From positions 30,710,038 through 30,774,037 of the forward strand of contig CM064512.1 in assembly GCA_032716605.1 (NCBI GenBank): a stretch of DNA of 64,000 nucleotides, written 5' to 3'. The stretch is from Paralithodes platypus (taxonomy: Eukaryota; Arthropoda; Malacostraca; Decapoda; Lithodidae). A model generated the notes under the pieces. It did not search any database, was not told the DNA's origin, and worked only from the letters and a program-made list of their open reading frames with translations. Positions within the stretch are counted from its first letter, which is position 1. Each line of letters opens with the position of its first letter. Below, in pieces: positions 30,063 to 41,654 of this stretch. Made by a program: the position numbers and the translations under genes.

Positions 30063-31230
30063 ATAAATAGAATAGTTGACCTTGACCTTTGACTTCTATG
30101 GTATGTCTCAAAATGTATTATTTTCCATTTGCATATAAAGTGCAACTATCTCACCAAATGTTGTGAAGTTTGCATAAAAAGTAAAGAAAATAGCATATTG
30201 ACTTTATATTTGACCTTGACCTGTGACCTTGACCTTTCATAAGGAATTGTATACTTTCTTGTATGACTTTGACCTAGGTATTCCGAATATACATGGTAAG
30301 CCTAGTGATAATCTAAGTTAGTATAAGACATACTAGTAAAACACTTATTTTGACCTTTGACCTTACCATTTAGAATATTTATCTAAAATTTGAGCAATAC
30401 AATATCAAGGTTACTAGCAATTTGCGTAGTGATAATGAAGACATTTGAGTAAAAAATAATAATAAATGGTAAAAGTTGACCTTTGACCTTGACCTTTTTG
30501 TAAGACATTTTTGTTTTCATTGACATTGCCCAGGGAAATCAAATAAGCATGCCAAATTTCATTAAAACCCATCATAGTTAGTTTCATATACATTAATAGA
30601 ATAGTTGACCTTGACCATTGACCTTTATCTTGACCTTAATGATATGCATGTCAAAATTTAATATTTTCCTTTTCATTTAAAGTGCAAATATCTCCCCAAA
30701 TTTTATAAAGTTTGCATGAAAAGTAAAGAAAATGGCATATTGACCTTTTATTTGACTGACCTTTCATATGGAGTTGCATAGTTTCTTATATGACCTTTGC
30801 CTAGGTTTTCCGAATATACATGGTAAGCCTAGTGAAAATCTAAGTTAGTATATGAAATACTAATACAAATCTTATTTTGACCTTTGACCTTAACCTTTAG
30901 AATATTTATCTGAAATTTGATCAAAAGGATATCAAAGTTACCAGTAACTTGGACAGTGAAAATTAAGAAACTTGAGTAAAAACTAATAAATATGAAATAT
31001 TGACCTTATTTTTAACCTTGACCTTTGACCTTAACCTTTAGGTCAAATGGAAAATTGATTTTTGACTGACCATTGCATTGACCAAATGGATTTACCTGGT
31101 GAAAATCCATCGAACGGTCTAGGAGTTACAGGACAGACAGACGGACAACGGACGACGATGACGGACGACGACGGACAAGCTGAATTGTGGTGCACAGTAT
31201 ACGGGCGGGATCTGTGTGTGTGATACCACT
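30063..31230. repeat. TGACCT-rich long-period tandem repeat, right block (529-bp unit)
   Basis: AATAGTTGACCTTGACC recurs at 30071 and 30600. The two units share interior blocks such as CCGAATATACATGGTAAGCC and AATCAAATAAGCATGCC. Runs of TGACCTTTGACCT occur many times. The block ends in CGGACGACGATGACGGACGA-type sequence and a small hairpin ACTCTGCTTCGCAGAGT at about 31227. Confidence 0.9.
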
Positions 31231-32790
31231 CTGCTTCGCAGAGTTGATAACTTTATTCAAATTTGGAAGAACTTGTTGGAACCAAAATATTTAGAGAAAT
31301 TTGATTTACTCCACTGGTTTCTATTGATCCTTTGTTGCATAAATAACATCGACCGGTATTAACTAGAACAAAATTAAAGTGATATACATGGTACAAAACC
31401 CATTTTGTATTTATACTGCATACGAACGTGAATATCATCAGAAGTCTCCCGACAGTTTGGATAATGGAGTGGCTTTGAATGTACTGAAGTCGGTGTAGTG
31501 TTGTGTCGCGTCATTTGAGTAGGTATGATGTGTGTTATGGGTGAAGTGGTTAAGTGTGATGTATTTTATAATTGTACGCCTCTGAGTCGTCTGGCAATAG
31601 ATAGCTTATAGATTTTGTTAGGCTCCGTTATAGTGTATTATTTTGTGATTGCTTGTGCTGCAAGGTATGATTGTTTGTTGTGTAATTTTGCTTTATATTC
31701 TGAACAATTATGTTGTACTATGGTGTGATGTGCTGCATGTTGCTGTTGTGGTGGGTTTTGGAGTGTTGTACTGTATTTCGTGTTATATATTGTTGTAATG
31801 TGTTGTGACATGATGTGTGGTGTGTTTTATTATATTAGGTGTTACGTTAGATATTAGGGATGAGAAGTGGTGTTGTAAGGTGTAATAGTGCTGTACATAA
31901 GAGTTTTCTCCTACAATTATTTGCCCACTCGTTTGAATGGGATAAATGTGACACTAGATTTCAAAGGTATCGCAACATTGACTAAAAGTAGATTATTATA
32001 TGCGAGATGTTTTGTTACTATTAATCTATTTTAGTATATATTTAAATATATTTTTCCAGTGTTCATGTTTTTATGGTTGTTTTGTGTTATGAAACCTGTT
32101 GGAAATTGTTTTTTACTCATTATCCAGTAATCTTAGCTCACACCCCTCACTAGAGGTGAGGAATCTAATTATGGGTGCCGTGGGATACATACAAGGTTGA
32201 GGGGGGTTCTGCCCCTCTCATCCCCTGTGAAAAATTTAAAACAGCATCTATTTTACCAGTAGGGGGCCACATTATAAATTTACCTAACAATCTTGGCACG
32301 CCGCAAACGATAGTGAGATTTTTTTGGTCTCGACAGTGCTTCTATATATTGCCAAATATAATGCATTTACGATGGTAATGATGTATATAGCACTACAGTA
32401 TATAATATAACCAAGCTACAGTCCACGTTAACATCAACGGCTTTGAATAATGGTCACTGATAAATATTTTCTATTTTTGCATAAACGTAGGCCTATATTT
32501 AAAATGCTCCCATATTGGAATTGGTGAAGAAGTTTACGGCGTAAAACGCTTGTGTGAATTAGCATTTAAATTGTACTGTCAAGTGTATGTTATGGTATAA
32601 TGTGCTCTGATATATAATTAAATTTAGTTTATGTTTTGCTCTGTAATCTTTGTTATTTATTGTGGTTGTGGTTCTGTGCTTTGTGTTCTGATGTATTTCG
32701 ATATCTTCTAATTATGTATGTTTGATTTCATGAACCCGAGAACGGCAAGAAGACTCATAGAGGTTTTGGTGGTGAAAGGCGATGAACCTC
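31231..32790. other. No gene seen
   Basis: A TG-rich, AT-rich stretch (31480-31900 is unusually T/G-rich on plus) with only short chance frames. A hairpin CACCCCTCACTAGAGGTGAGG lies at about 32139. I recognise no mobile element. Confidence 0.4.
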
Positions 32791-32794
32791 TTAA

Positions 32795-32955
32795 CCCGCT
32801 GAGTACCAGCTAAATATTTATAAATGTACCACCCAGGACTGGCTGATTCTGATTTTTTTTTTCCAGAAACAATAGCGAATGGGTTAGGAATGAAGGGAAA
32901 ACCACGAATAACCGATCAAAAAGCTCAAAAAATGGTCCTACGGAGCCCCGCTTTA
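32795..32955. mobile_element. TTAA MITE family B, truncated copy
   Basis: TTAA at 32791-32794, then CCCGCTGAGTACCAGC. It matches the reverse complement of the right half of 35813-36227, including GAATGGGTTAG.AATGAAGG and GGTCCTACGG. The other end is missing; LINE sequence starts immediately after. Confidence 0.7.
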
Positions 32956-32957
32956 TA

Positions 32958-33390
32958 GTTTAGATAGTCAAGGAATTTGGGAAAGTCGGTAGAGTTAGGG
33001 GAAAGATAGGCAGCGCAGAAATATTTAGTATGAGAATCACAGGATAGTTTGAGCCAAAAGTAGAGAATTCAGATGAGTCGAAATCGGGAACACGAGAGCA
33101 AGTGAGTTTGTTGTGCACATATGCACAACAACCGCCTTTGGTTTTGAAACTAGGATAGAGAAAGTAGGAGGATACAGAGAAGGGGCTGCTGGCAGTTGCT
33201 TTAGACACCTGCTTTTCAGTGAGAAAAAGAATATCAGGTGTGTAGGAGGAGAGATGGTGTTCAACAGAGGCAAAATTAGAGGAAAGGCCGCGAATGTTGC
33301 AAAAGTTAATAGTAAGAGTAACAGGCCAAGGTCCAGACAATTTTGAGGGGTCTTCAGGGGAAGGTCGGGTGGGTGTGGGGGCATTTATGA
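32958..33390 (-). pseudogene. LINE endonuclease (EEP) N-terminal fragment
   Basis: The minus-strand frame 33340-32960 contains NFCNIRGLSSNFASVEHHL, then PDILFLTE, then GGCCAYVHNKL. This is the N-terminal pattern of LINE apurinic-type endonucleases (N.RGL..N...; LTE with the catalytic Glu; GG.a.yv...). The usual LTET(W) is LTEKQ. The fragment ends about 110 residues in. It may belong to the same family as the LINEs at 8331 and 16851, which lack this part, but that cannot be tested from the window. Confidence 0.7.
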
Positions 33391-33665
33391 ATAAACGCCC
33401 CCTGGGGACTCCAAGGCTGATCTACGGTTTATCATATTTTGTTTAAATTTTGATGTGGAAGAATGAAGTGTGGTGTGCATGTTTAGTGTAGTGAAGTGGA
33501 TAGGAGGAGGAGGTGTTTGTGAGAGCTAGCTGAATTACTCTCAATGTAAGTGAGGAACAAAGGAAATCAGTAAGTGATTCCAAGCAAATAAAAAAGGAGT
33601 TCCAACGACTCCTTACCAAATGCCTATAACCTCTCCTGGGTCTAGCCCTGGTTGATTGGTGCCTA

Positions 33666-33667
<2 letters not shown>

Positions 33668-33724
<57 letters not shown>
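33668..33724. repeat. (AT)n microsatellite
   Basis: About 28 uninterrupted TA units. Confidence 0.95.
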
Positions 33725-33725
<1 letters not shown>

Positions 33726-34572
33726 TATATACATCACATCTAAGATTCAATCATTATTATTAGGATTCATTATATCCAACTCTCATATAATTTTAAGGTA
33801 GTTTTACTTGCAATTGAATGATACTTATGCAGGTGACTGTACACCTTGGGGAGTATTCTTTGTAAGTCTTTGTCACTTCCTCCTTCTAATTTTCATGAGA
33901 TTCCTTTCCCACGCAATGTAAGCTTACCTCAACACTCCTGATAGCTCTCCACTCTCTGAACATGTGATAGGAGGGGTCTTGGTAAATTTCCATCAGTTCT
34001 AAAGTGTGTGAAAAGCAGGAGAGATGAGAGGTAGGGAGAAGATTTGAGGACAGATAGACACGAACATTGGGCACGTTAACAGCCCAGAGATTCCCTCTAA
34101 ATATAGGGAATTCGCTTTGTATAATTAATCTACTTTGTTTGAATAAATATCAACGTGGTTTTGGAGCTGAGACTTTTATTTTCCCTTTACCTATAACTAC
34201 ATTTATAAGGTATAAGAGGATATGGTATAGGCGATTATCTATCACATCTAATTAAACTATCTGTCAACGAGAGAGCAGTGCAGGACGCTGAGATCAACCT
34301 ACTTCTTGAATCAACCTATAATTACCTAAGGTTACCTCCCAAACGGTTAACCCTTACTATAACCTATTAGGAACGTACCTTAAAACGTCTCTTAATATGG
34401 TTAACTATACTACCTAACATATAACCCATTAAGAAAGACACCTTTAGTCTTACTTACTTGGAGTTAACCCCTTGCTAACAGTGACTGTCAAAAGTCATAC
34501 TGTATGTAACACACATATATACAGTATATAATTTATATACTCAGGCCGAATCCCCACTTATCCTATTTTGTT

Positions 34573-34575
<3 letters not shown>

Positions 34576-34605
<30 letters not shown>
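34576..34605. repeat. (AT)n microsatellite
   Basis: Fifteen TA units following GTTGTTT. Confidence 0.95.
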
Positions 34606-34607
<2 letters not shown>

Positions 34608-34634
34608 TTTATATGTACCATTTTATGTGAGGTG

Positions 34635-34793
34635 ATGGATATTTCGACGTCCGTTAAAAAAAAAAAATATTGCTACAGAAACACTAACTTTGGTCACCAC
34701 CTCGTACTGGACGCGGTTTGGGTGGAAAATCGTAAATTCTTGAAGTACAGTCACCACATATCCATGACCCTGCCGCCAGTTAGGTCAAGTCAG
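34635..34793 (+). other. Possible first coding exon (weak)
   Basis: ATG at 34635 opens a 53-codon frame that reaches CAG followed by GTGAGT at 34794, a strong donor site, in phase 0. The translation begins MDISTSVKKKKYC and includes HHLVLDAVWVENRKFLKYS. There is no homology I recognise, and no matching acceptor-bounded second exon was found by eye. The 12-base A-run inside could equally mark a poly(A) relic. Treat as a candidate only. Confidence 0.15.
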
Positions 34794-34799
34794 GTGAGT

Positions 34800-35808
34800 G
34801 TCAGGGTTTAATGTTGGCCTGTGAGTTCAGTCTATACTCCTAAAGACCACTGTGTCATATGACTGTTTCGCCTTCCTATCACTTCTCCTGTTAATGCACC
34901 TTACAACCAGTTTCCTCCGGTCACATCAACTCAAACCATTCCGCCTCTCACATATTTTTTTGAGGACTTGGAATGATAAATAGCAAATTTTCCCGTTTAC
35001 CTATTCCTTAAATTAAACCAAATTTTAGAGACATAAAACTGTATTCACTGAGGAAGACGGTGTGTCAAACTTTGATCTCCAGAGATCCACCGTACTGTCA
35101 GAAGAGATAACAAAGGGAAGTCTCAGGGGTCACCGCCATCCTACATCAAAGACAGATAGAACAAAGACTGGCGACGAGGAGTAAAGAGTGTGCAGGGGTT
35201 GGAAGGGGAGGGAGGAGGAAAATGAATTAAAGGTGTAGGAGGAGGTAGGTGAAGAGTAATTTTACGCTTCTATTATCAGCATTACCAGTAGCAATAAATA
35301 GTAGGAGGTGGGTTCTGGGAGAAAACACGAAGAGGAGCATACAGAGAGATTAAATTTGTGATTAAATTGATTAGGAAAAGATTTGGGTGTGGAACAATTA
35401 TGTTAGAACAATGAAATGACCATAGCAAATTAGAAGAAGAGAAGAAGGAAGCATATGGGAAAATCTTAAGTCAGAGGAGTACACAGTACACGACGTCCGT
35501 TCACTTAATAGACAAAAAACCTGACAGTTAATTTAGTATCTTAAGGGCATATATCTCGGCAGCTCATGTGGTATATTTTCACATATATGTGACACATATT
35601 GTATAGTCGTTAAGCATTTTAATCTGACGATTGAATCACTTTAGAAAAGATCTGCGAAAGCCGAGGCCGGTAGCAAGCCTGAAATAACCCAAGACTCCTC
35701 GGTTCACATATAGTGGACCCGAGGTCGGAAAGGACTCAAGGAGTGATGTCGTCGACCAAGTGACATTGGTTTGAATCGACATCCAGAAGGTGAAATGGGA
35801 ACTGCGAT
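34800..35808. other. No gene seen
   Basis: Moderately GA-rich on plus between 35160 and 35460. A short open stretch at 35049-35180 is not supported by any motif. Confidence 0.35.
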
Positions 35809-35812
35809 TTAA

Positions 35813-36227
35813 CCCACTGGACCCCAGCGCCGCAGCATATGCGTCGTCAATGTATGTAACGCTAAACCCCAGCGCCGCATAGGATGCGTTGCGGTCAATT
35901 ACTCCGGTCCTATGGCACCTAGAGCGCTCAGATTTTTATGGGAACTGCGTAAGTATCCCACGTAACAATGCCGATGGTTGAAAACCCTCAAAGTCTAGTT
36001 GCGTGCTTGTGAACGCGCAAAAACGTCTTTTTGCATACCCATTTCCCCATGTTAATTCCGAATTTCGGGTGCCCCGTAGGACCCCTTAATGACTTAGGGG
36101 ATCGTTTTTTTTTTGTTTTCCTTCATTTCTAACCCATTCCAGGTGTTTTCTGGGAAAAAAACACTGTTTTGACAACCTGCCAGGCCTGGAGTGTACATTT
36201 ATATTATATTGCATGGAGTTCAGTGGG
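35813..36227. mobile_element. TTAA MITE family B (415 bp)
   Basis: TTAA at 35809-35812 and 36228-36231. Ends are CCCACTGGACCCCAGCGC and, reverse-complemented, CCCACTGAACTCCATGC. An internal direct repeat CCCCAGCGCCGCA occurs twice near the left end, each followed by a ..ATGCGT block. No coding. Confidence 0.85.
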
Positions 36228-36231
36228 TTAA

Positions 36232-37031
36232 ACAGGCACACTCCTTAACGGCCACAATCAAAGTGACCACATTCCTTAATGACCAAAACAATCACACTCA
36301 TAAACAGCCACAACCAAAATGGCCACACTCCATTATTGCCACAACTAAAACGGCCACATATTTCATATTCACTCTTAATCATTAACTTGCATTAACTCAT
36401 CTACACCTACGCAATAAAATGTGTACACAAGTGTATCACATCCGTATAATTATACGATATCCACGTTATGCTGTATATACTATACATACAATTATGTACT
36501 TTTCAATATGTAGCAATGTTCAAATTATGCAATGTATTAAATATTCATCATTATATTTATACATCTAGCTTACACCATATTATATCTATTACTAGACCAA
36601 TATTATATCTACATGAGTGAATCGCCACCCAGTCAGCGTATTTCTAATATTTTTCCTGGTTAATAAACAAATATCTAGGTTACTTTAGGTAAACAGTGTT
36701 TAATTTTAGTATTAAAGTAATATCAAGTATTATATCACACAAACAGCAACTCATTTTAATATTCAATTATTTCAGTTAATCTTCGTGTCTACTTTCTCGA
36801 GTTTTGAATAATGAAAGGTAGTTAGTCATAATTCAGTCAATTGAACAATGATCATCCAAATGCTAAATAAAGATATTTGATTGGCTTCAATACGAAAATT
36901 CGGCAATTATCCAAGAGAATGTAGGAAAACCAGAATTATTGCGTGTGTATGTGTGCGCCTTCGTCTGCGTGTAGTGTGTCCAGTGTGGGTGTATTTACTG
37001 CGTTCATGTGTCTGTGTAAGTGTGTGTATAT

Positions 37032-37067
<36 letters not shown>

Positions 37068-37400
37068 CTCGTGATAAAGAGGACCAGAGGTAGGTATATT
37101 ACTGGACCACTGGACAGGACAATTACCGACCAGTCAATTACCATCTAAATTTAGTCTCCCTCTGTCGCCAGTCCCCTCTTTCCTTGTCAGTGGTGTATTG
37201 TCCTATGGCCTGAAGGAGGCGTTTATGTTTGTGTGTGTTCGTAGAAATCATTTAGAATATACCTTAATGGGGTTGTGACGAATACTAGTCACCATCATGT
37301 TTTGGTATTTCTAGGTTTATTAACAATAGAGCCCCCCCCCCCCCCCCCTTGTATTCTGGTTAAGGTTGAAAGTATTTCTTAATAGTGTGGGACAAGACAA
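36232..37400. other. No gene seen; GT and C tracts
   Basis: 36230-36360 has an imperfect CGGCCACA..C-type repeat. (GT)n lies at 37039-37066, and a run of 17 C at 37332-37348. Frames across these are low-complexity artefacts. Confidence 0.4.
37039..37066. repeat. (GT)n microsatellite
   Basis: About 14 uninterrupted GT units inside a longer GT-rich stretch (36940-37066). Confidence 0.9.
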
Positions 37401-37435
37401 AACTACATCCCCCGCTCCCCTACCACCGTCAGCCC

Positions 37436-37870
37436 TAGAACCTATGGCAGCCCAGCTGGTTGACTAATTGAGTAGCGTGATCCGGATCCTGAAGAGATCC
37501 CAATTCAACGACTAGATGGAAACTTACAAGAGTGAGGTAGACTTTTTGGAGTTGGATCTGCGCCACCTGAATGACTCCCCTATCCCCCTGATGCCGATAC
37601 TAACACAGTAACCTAGCACCCCGAGCTGGCCAATCGATCAGGGTCCCGGACCTCTGATGGATAAAAGGATAAAAGGACCATCACTCCAATCTAGGCTTTG
37701 GCAATATAAACCCCCTGGAGCAGCACCTAGATGCCAAAGTCCTACTACCCAACACAGGAAAAAGACTCACTCTTCCCCCTCCCTTCTGTACTGTCAGCGA
37801 ATCTCACTGCCCTTGCAGCACTCCCCTAGTGAACCTGAACCTAAGAACATTGAGGCTCTCGAAGATACTG
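37436..37870 (+). pseudogene. Degraded coding-like segment of unknown origin
   Basis: One plus-strand frame is almost open from about 37442 to 37870 with three stops. It reads like a hydrophilic polyprotein piece (METYKSEVDFLELDLRHL, then a Pro/Ser-rich part to EPKNIEALEDTVFF). It then passes into LINE 3' sequence. It could be gag of a decayed LTR element, but no diagnostic motif is visible. Confidence 0.3.
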
Positions 37871-38415
37871 TATTTTTCAGACTAGCTAGTGAGGTTGTTT
37901 GTGTGAGTGAAAGAGACAAAAGACAAAGCTACCTTTTACGTGTATCTCCCCCAAAGTTGAAAGAGTGACAGAGAGCTAAACTCAAGATACGGTAGAGTAA
38001 AAACGCCTGGATACAATGGGCTTGAAGCAGTGTTAAGTCATAGGATAAGGGAAAGACAGGTTGAGGAAGATAGTTCCAAAGCTAACTTCTTGAGTAGAAG
38101 AAAGGCTGGGAAAATCAGTTCACTTTTGGGGAAAAGGGTTGGACAGAATAGAGGTTAGAGTGTGTTGCAAGCGAGCACCCACCAGCCACCACTCTCCATA
38201 GGGGAGGAGGTTTACAATGAGAAAGCTCTGAAGAACACTGATTATTGTAATATAGGTAGAAGAGTGAGAGAGATGCAACATTGTGGCGTGTACATTTTTG
38301 GGAATTAGTAAAAGGAAGTGAGTTGATGAGACAAAATGCTTTTGACTCTACAATTTCGAGAAGTGCGCTATAGGTGGAACCTCCCTACTACACATGTGAA
38401 TAATATTCAAAATTA
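37870..38415 (-). mobile_element. LINE 3' fragment, second copy of the 4131-4905 family
   Basis: Collinear with 4180-4640: shared blocks include GTTGAAAGAGTGACAG, GAAGCA..TTAAGTCATAGGA, TTGAGTAGAAGAAAG and GAGAGAGATGCAACATTG. It corresponds to the minus-strand RT C-terminus and 3' UTR, with many indels and no long frame. Confidence 0.75.
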
Positions 38416-39130
38416 GAGACAAACGTTCTGGGTTAGACTATCAATTCCCAGGTCATAGACACTGAGGCGCCATTTGTGGTACTACGGGACTTGAAAGCCC
38501 TTAATAACACTGACAACAAATACTTCAAACAGCTGTCCAGGAAGTGGCAGAAAGAACCAGGCCAGACAACTGGAGGAACATGTCGCTATCAGAAGACAGA
38601 AATCAGACAGCCCCAACTAGACAGCCAAGCACGACGCCTTCCACCACAGACCACCCACACAACCCTGCCTTCTCCTATGACTGGAAGCCACCACGGCTTC
38701 ATAAATCTCCCCATCGACGTCTCATAACATTGCCAAAAACTCGCCCCATTGAAATAACACATGTCCTGTTCACCACGACTAGAAAATGTCATGGCTCTAT
38801 AATTATCCCCATCGACGACCAAGAATATTGGCAGAATTCTCCCTGTAGACAGCTGGGTCACTGCATGGTGATACCCAACTTACCTTCCACCAACCTGGAC
38901 CAGTGGACTCTCCCAGGCAAGAAATAAATCAGTCTGTCAGTCACCCACCTTTTCACTACGTCTGCTCAGAGGCTAAGGGATGGCTGCCCGTTAATCCCCT
39001 CATTTACCTAGACTCCCCCACCTGGGCCACGACTACCACGCTACACCGATTTCGACAGGGTGTTACAAAAAGTTGCTTGACATCGATGTCCCTAATACCT
39101 GATCACTGTGTACAACTTATGTATATGGAT
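38416..39130 (+). other. Unrecognised region with two overlapping frames
   Basis: Frames of 83 and 127 codons (38476-38727, 38544-38927) are rich in Thr, Pro and Arg. The second contains two similar segments, PRLHKSPHRRL and the later CHGSIIIPIDD, derived from an imperfect 100-base duplication (CCACGGCTTCATAAATCTCCC... and TCATGGCTCTATAATTATCCC...). Nothing identifies a family. It may continue the degraded segment at 37436, interrupted by the LINE fragment. Confidence 0.3.
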
Positions 39131-39204
39131 ATCACTGTATGATATCATCCCTTGCATAATATTGTATTATATTGTTGTGTCTTGTACTATGTATAGAAGC
39201 ATAT

Positions 39205-39411
39205 ACTACAGGAGATCTGGACTGGACGCGAAAATGGAACTTTGCAGTAAGGGACCCAAAATTGGAGAATGAATCCCCTAGTCCGAACCTCGGAACCGCA
39301 AAAATATCACATTTTAGTGGTTTCGAGATTCGAACTTGGGGATTCGTTCTCCGATTTTGGATCCTTTACTGCAAAGTTCCAATTTCGTGTCCAGTCCAGA
39401 TCTACTGTAGT
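39205..39411. repeat. Foldback element with arms of about 95 bases
   Basis: The left arm CTACAGGAGATCTGGACTGG and onward pairs with the right arm ending CCAGTCCAGATCTACTGTAG. Matching continues inward through TGGAACTTTGCAGTAA and GGAGAA(T/C)GAATCCCC. The loop is only about 15-20 bases. It is probably a MITE; the flanks give no certain target duplication. Confidence 0.85.
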
Positions 39412-39614
39412 GAATGATAGAATCAATATATCTTGTGTATAATAAAACCATTTTCCATATTCATTTATCTGTGTTTGCCTTCCCATTTAAGACCATACAC
39501 TGTAAACTAGCCTGAAAAATATAGGCACTTCATGTACATGGCAACATGCATTGTAGCAATATGGATGAAGACCCATGCAACACGTTCGCAATTCGAACTG
39601 TATTTACATCTTAA

Positions 39615-40094
39615 CCCTTCTTTAGCGGCCTATGCGGTTTATTTATATGTACCGCCCAGCGAGGTGTTTTTAGCCAAAATAGGGGTGTTTATGTGATCAT
39701 TTTCATGCCTAAATAAGACCCAGAACGTAAAACAAGTATCTATCCCTGAAAGGGCATAAACAGAGCTTTCGAATGACACCATAACGATCCTTGTATGATG
39801 GCTAGTTTTCTTGCAATAACCGTGCAACGCGAGTGCAAAAAGCATGTAATTCGGTACTTTCCCCATATAATTCAGTATGTAGCGAGTGAGAGAGGAAGGA
39901 GGGAGCTGAGATTCGTGTCAGTAGGTTCGCCGCGGTGGTCTGGAGCAGTCATACGCTCGCTAGTCTCCTGCCACCACTTGTCTCTCTCTCTCAGCAACAT
40001 TACGTGCTGAAATTGCCACTCGACCTATGTCGAGCGCCGCCACATAGTCCAGCTTTATTAAAAACAACTTATGTGGTGAGCCTCTTTTTAAGGG
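39615..40094. mobile_element. TTAA MITE family C (480 bp)
   Basis: TTAA at 39611-39614 and 40095-40098. It is homologous over its whole length to the reverse complement of 60911-61392 (same size), for example CAAGTAT.TATCCCTGAAAGGGC and GCGAGTGAGAGAGG. Ends are CCCTTCTTTAGCGGC and CCCTTAAAAAGAGGC. No coding capacity. Confidence 0.85.
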
Positions 40095-40310
40095 TTAAAC
40101 CCCCCAGACAGATTATATTAACTTACTTACGGGTTGGCAGAGCGCCCGGTATTTCCCCCACAACAGTCTTTCTCACACTGAGGGACCGTTAGAAGTCGGA
40201 GGAATTTGGGGTTGCCATCAACCGACAGACTATGATCTAACTTACCTAATTTACTGAGCTCAAAATGATGCAAATGCGTCATATAACTTATTATTGAGCT
40301 ATTTTACTAA

Positions 40311-40381
40311 GTTTATATGACGTGATCGCGTCATATGATACTTTTGGCCAAAACCGACATATGACGCGATCGCGTCATATG
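40311..40381. repeat. Pair of near-identical palindromes around GCGATCGC
   Basis: 40358-40381 is a perfect 24-bp palindrome (CATATGACGCGA and its mirror). A one-base variant lies at 40315-40337. They are separated by about 20 bases. These read as TATGACG(C/T)GATCGCGTCATA. Confidence 0.85.
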
Positions 40382-41460
40382 AGACGGAGAGGGTTGAGAA
40401 CATATGGAACTTCCAAGTGCTGCTTGTGGTGTCCATAATATTAGAGTGGTCACCAAATTGTTATTGAGTGTGACTGAACATGAAAGCAATATTACAACTT
40501 TCATATAAAATTGTACACATGTAGTTGTAGCACGTAAATACCCCTTGTCTTTCTACGGTAAATATTAGAGCCAAGGTCAATATGGTGTTACATGACAATC
40601 TTACTCTGACTATGCCAGCATTATACTGCATTTATATTGGGATGAATAATGCACTGATGGTAGCAATAACAACTGTCTATGGAAAATACTATTGGAGTTA
40701 ATAAACATCACTATAATTTATTCTTATTATACACTTATATATAAACATATCTGAAGACCGTCTTGATTATTTCTGGGAGTAATTGCAATTACTGTATACT
40801 TTTATTATTAATACTCGTAGGATGAGAAAGGATTAATATTTATGGAGGTATAATGTATTTACAAGTCAATAATAATATATATTGGTGGATAAGTAGGCAT
40901 CAATTAATTAATCAACATAGCAGATAGTAATGTGTCGATAAGATTCCCAACATCTATAATTAGATCAGGTAGCATACAAGTTTGTTTGGTTAGTTTGGGT
41001 CCCTCCATAACAGTCAAGTGGAAGGTATCGTAACAACTATATCTAGGTGCACTGTTTGTACTTCATTTAACAGTTATCAACTCACCATATAAAATGATAT
41101 GCACTATTTTTACCAATGAATCTCTCTCTCTCTCGTCATATATGTGTGTGTGAGTGTGTATTTCTACCTTCACCCAGGATCGAACCACGTACTGATAACA
41201 CCTAGCTAACTATTTCCTATATATATTTAGGAAATGGGGAAATCCTACTTTGAGGAAATATGACATTCCATGCCAGGTTGTAGGACCCATTTTGAGAGTA
41301 CACATACAAGGTAGATTTACAGCTAGGCCTACGCAAATCGGATTGAATTGGTTTACTTTATTTTTCTTCCAGGCAATCGCTAGGGTTGCATTGAGTGACT
41401 AGGATTAGCGAATGTACTTTGAAACTCACTTACAGTATGTCTTGAATTATTTATTTTGCT
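40382..41460. other. No gene seen
   Basis: AT-rich. At 41155-41225 the minus strand has a B-box-like GGTTCGATCC preceded by TAGTTAGCTAGG, perhaps a tRNA-derived SINE remnant. (TC)n and (GT)n tracts lie at 41108-41158. Confidence 0.4.
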
Positions 41461-41654
41461 CAGTCACTGTGTTCTTCATTTTGGGCTTGGACCTCAACAT
41501 TGGGGTCCTCACTGCTGACCTCTGCACCATACAAATCATCGCAAATGTCCTCAGCAAAGTCATCAAGCTCAACATTACTCACATCCACTCACTCAACGTC
41601 AGTACCACCACTGCTTATCTACCATAAATCATCACTTTTAATGTATCATGGCTC

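Larger units (their letters stand above)
33391..34634. other. No gene seen; contains a long TA microsatellite
   Basis: Apart from the (AT)n tracts at 33668-33724 and 34576-34605, I see only AT-rich DNA. The segment at 34541-34575 (ACTCAGGCCGAATCCCC) matches 15467-15490, a short dispersed repeat; a weaker form occurs at 50320. Confidence 0.4.

Noticed and set aside
35049..35180. Short open stretch that might be an exon
   Set aside because: No convincing acceptor or donor, no homology, length compatible with chance.
34620..35460. LINE remnant on the minus strand
   Set aside because: Some GA-rich blocks resemble LINE 3' ends, but no RT motif or shared block with other copies was found.
41464..41600. 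Acidic minus-strand frame (SNVELDDFAEDICDDLYG) just outside the BEL-B 3' LTR
   Set aside because: Reads like coding, perhaps a transposase N-terminus, but short, bounded by stops and without splice signals I trust.
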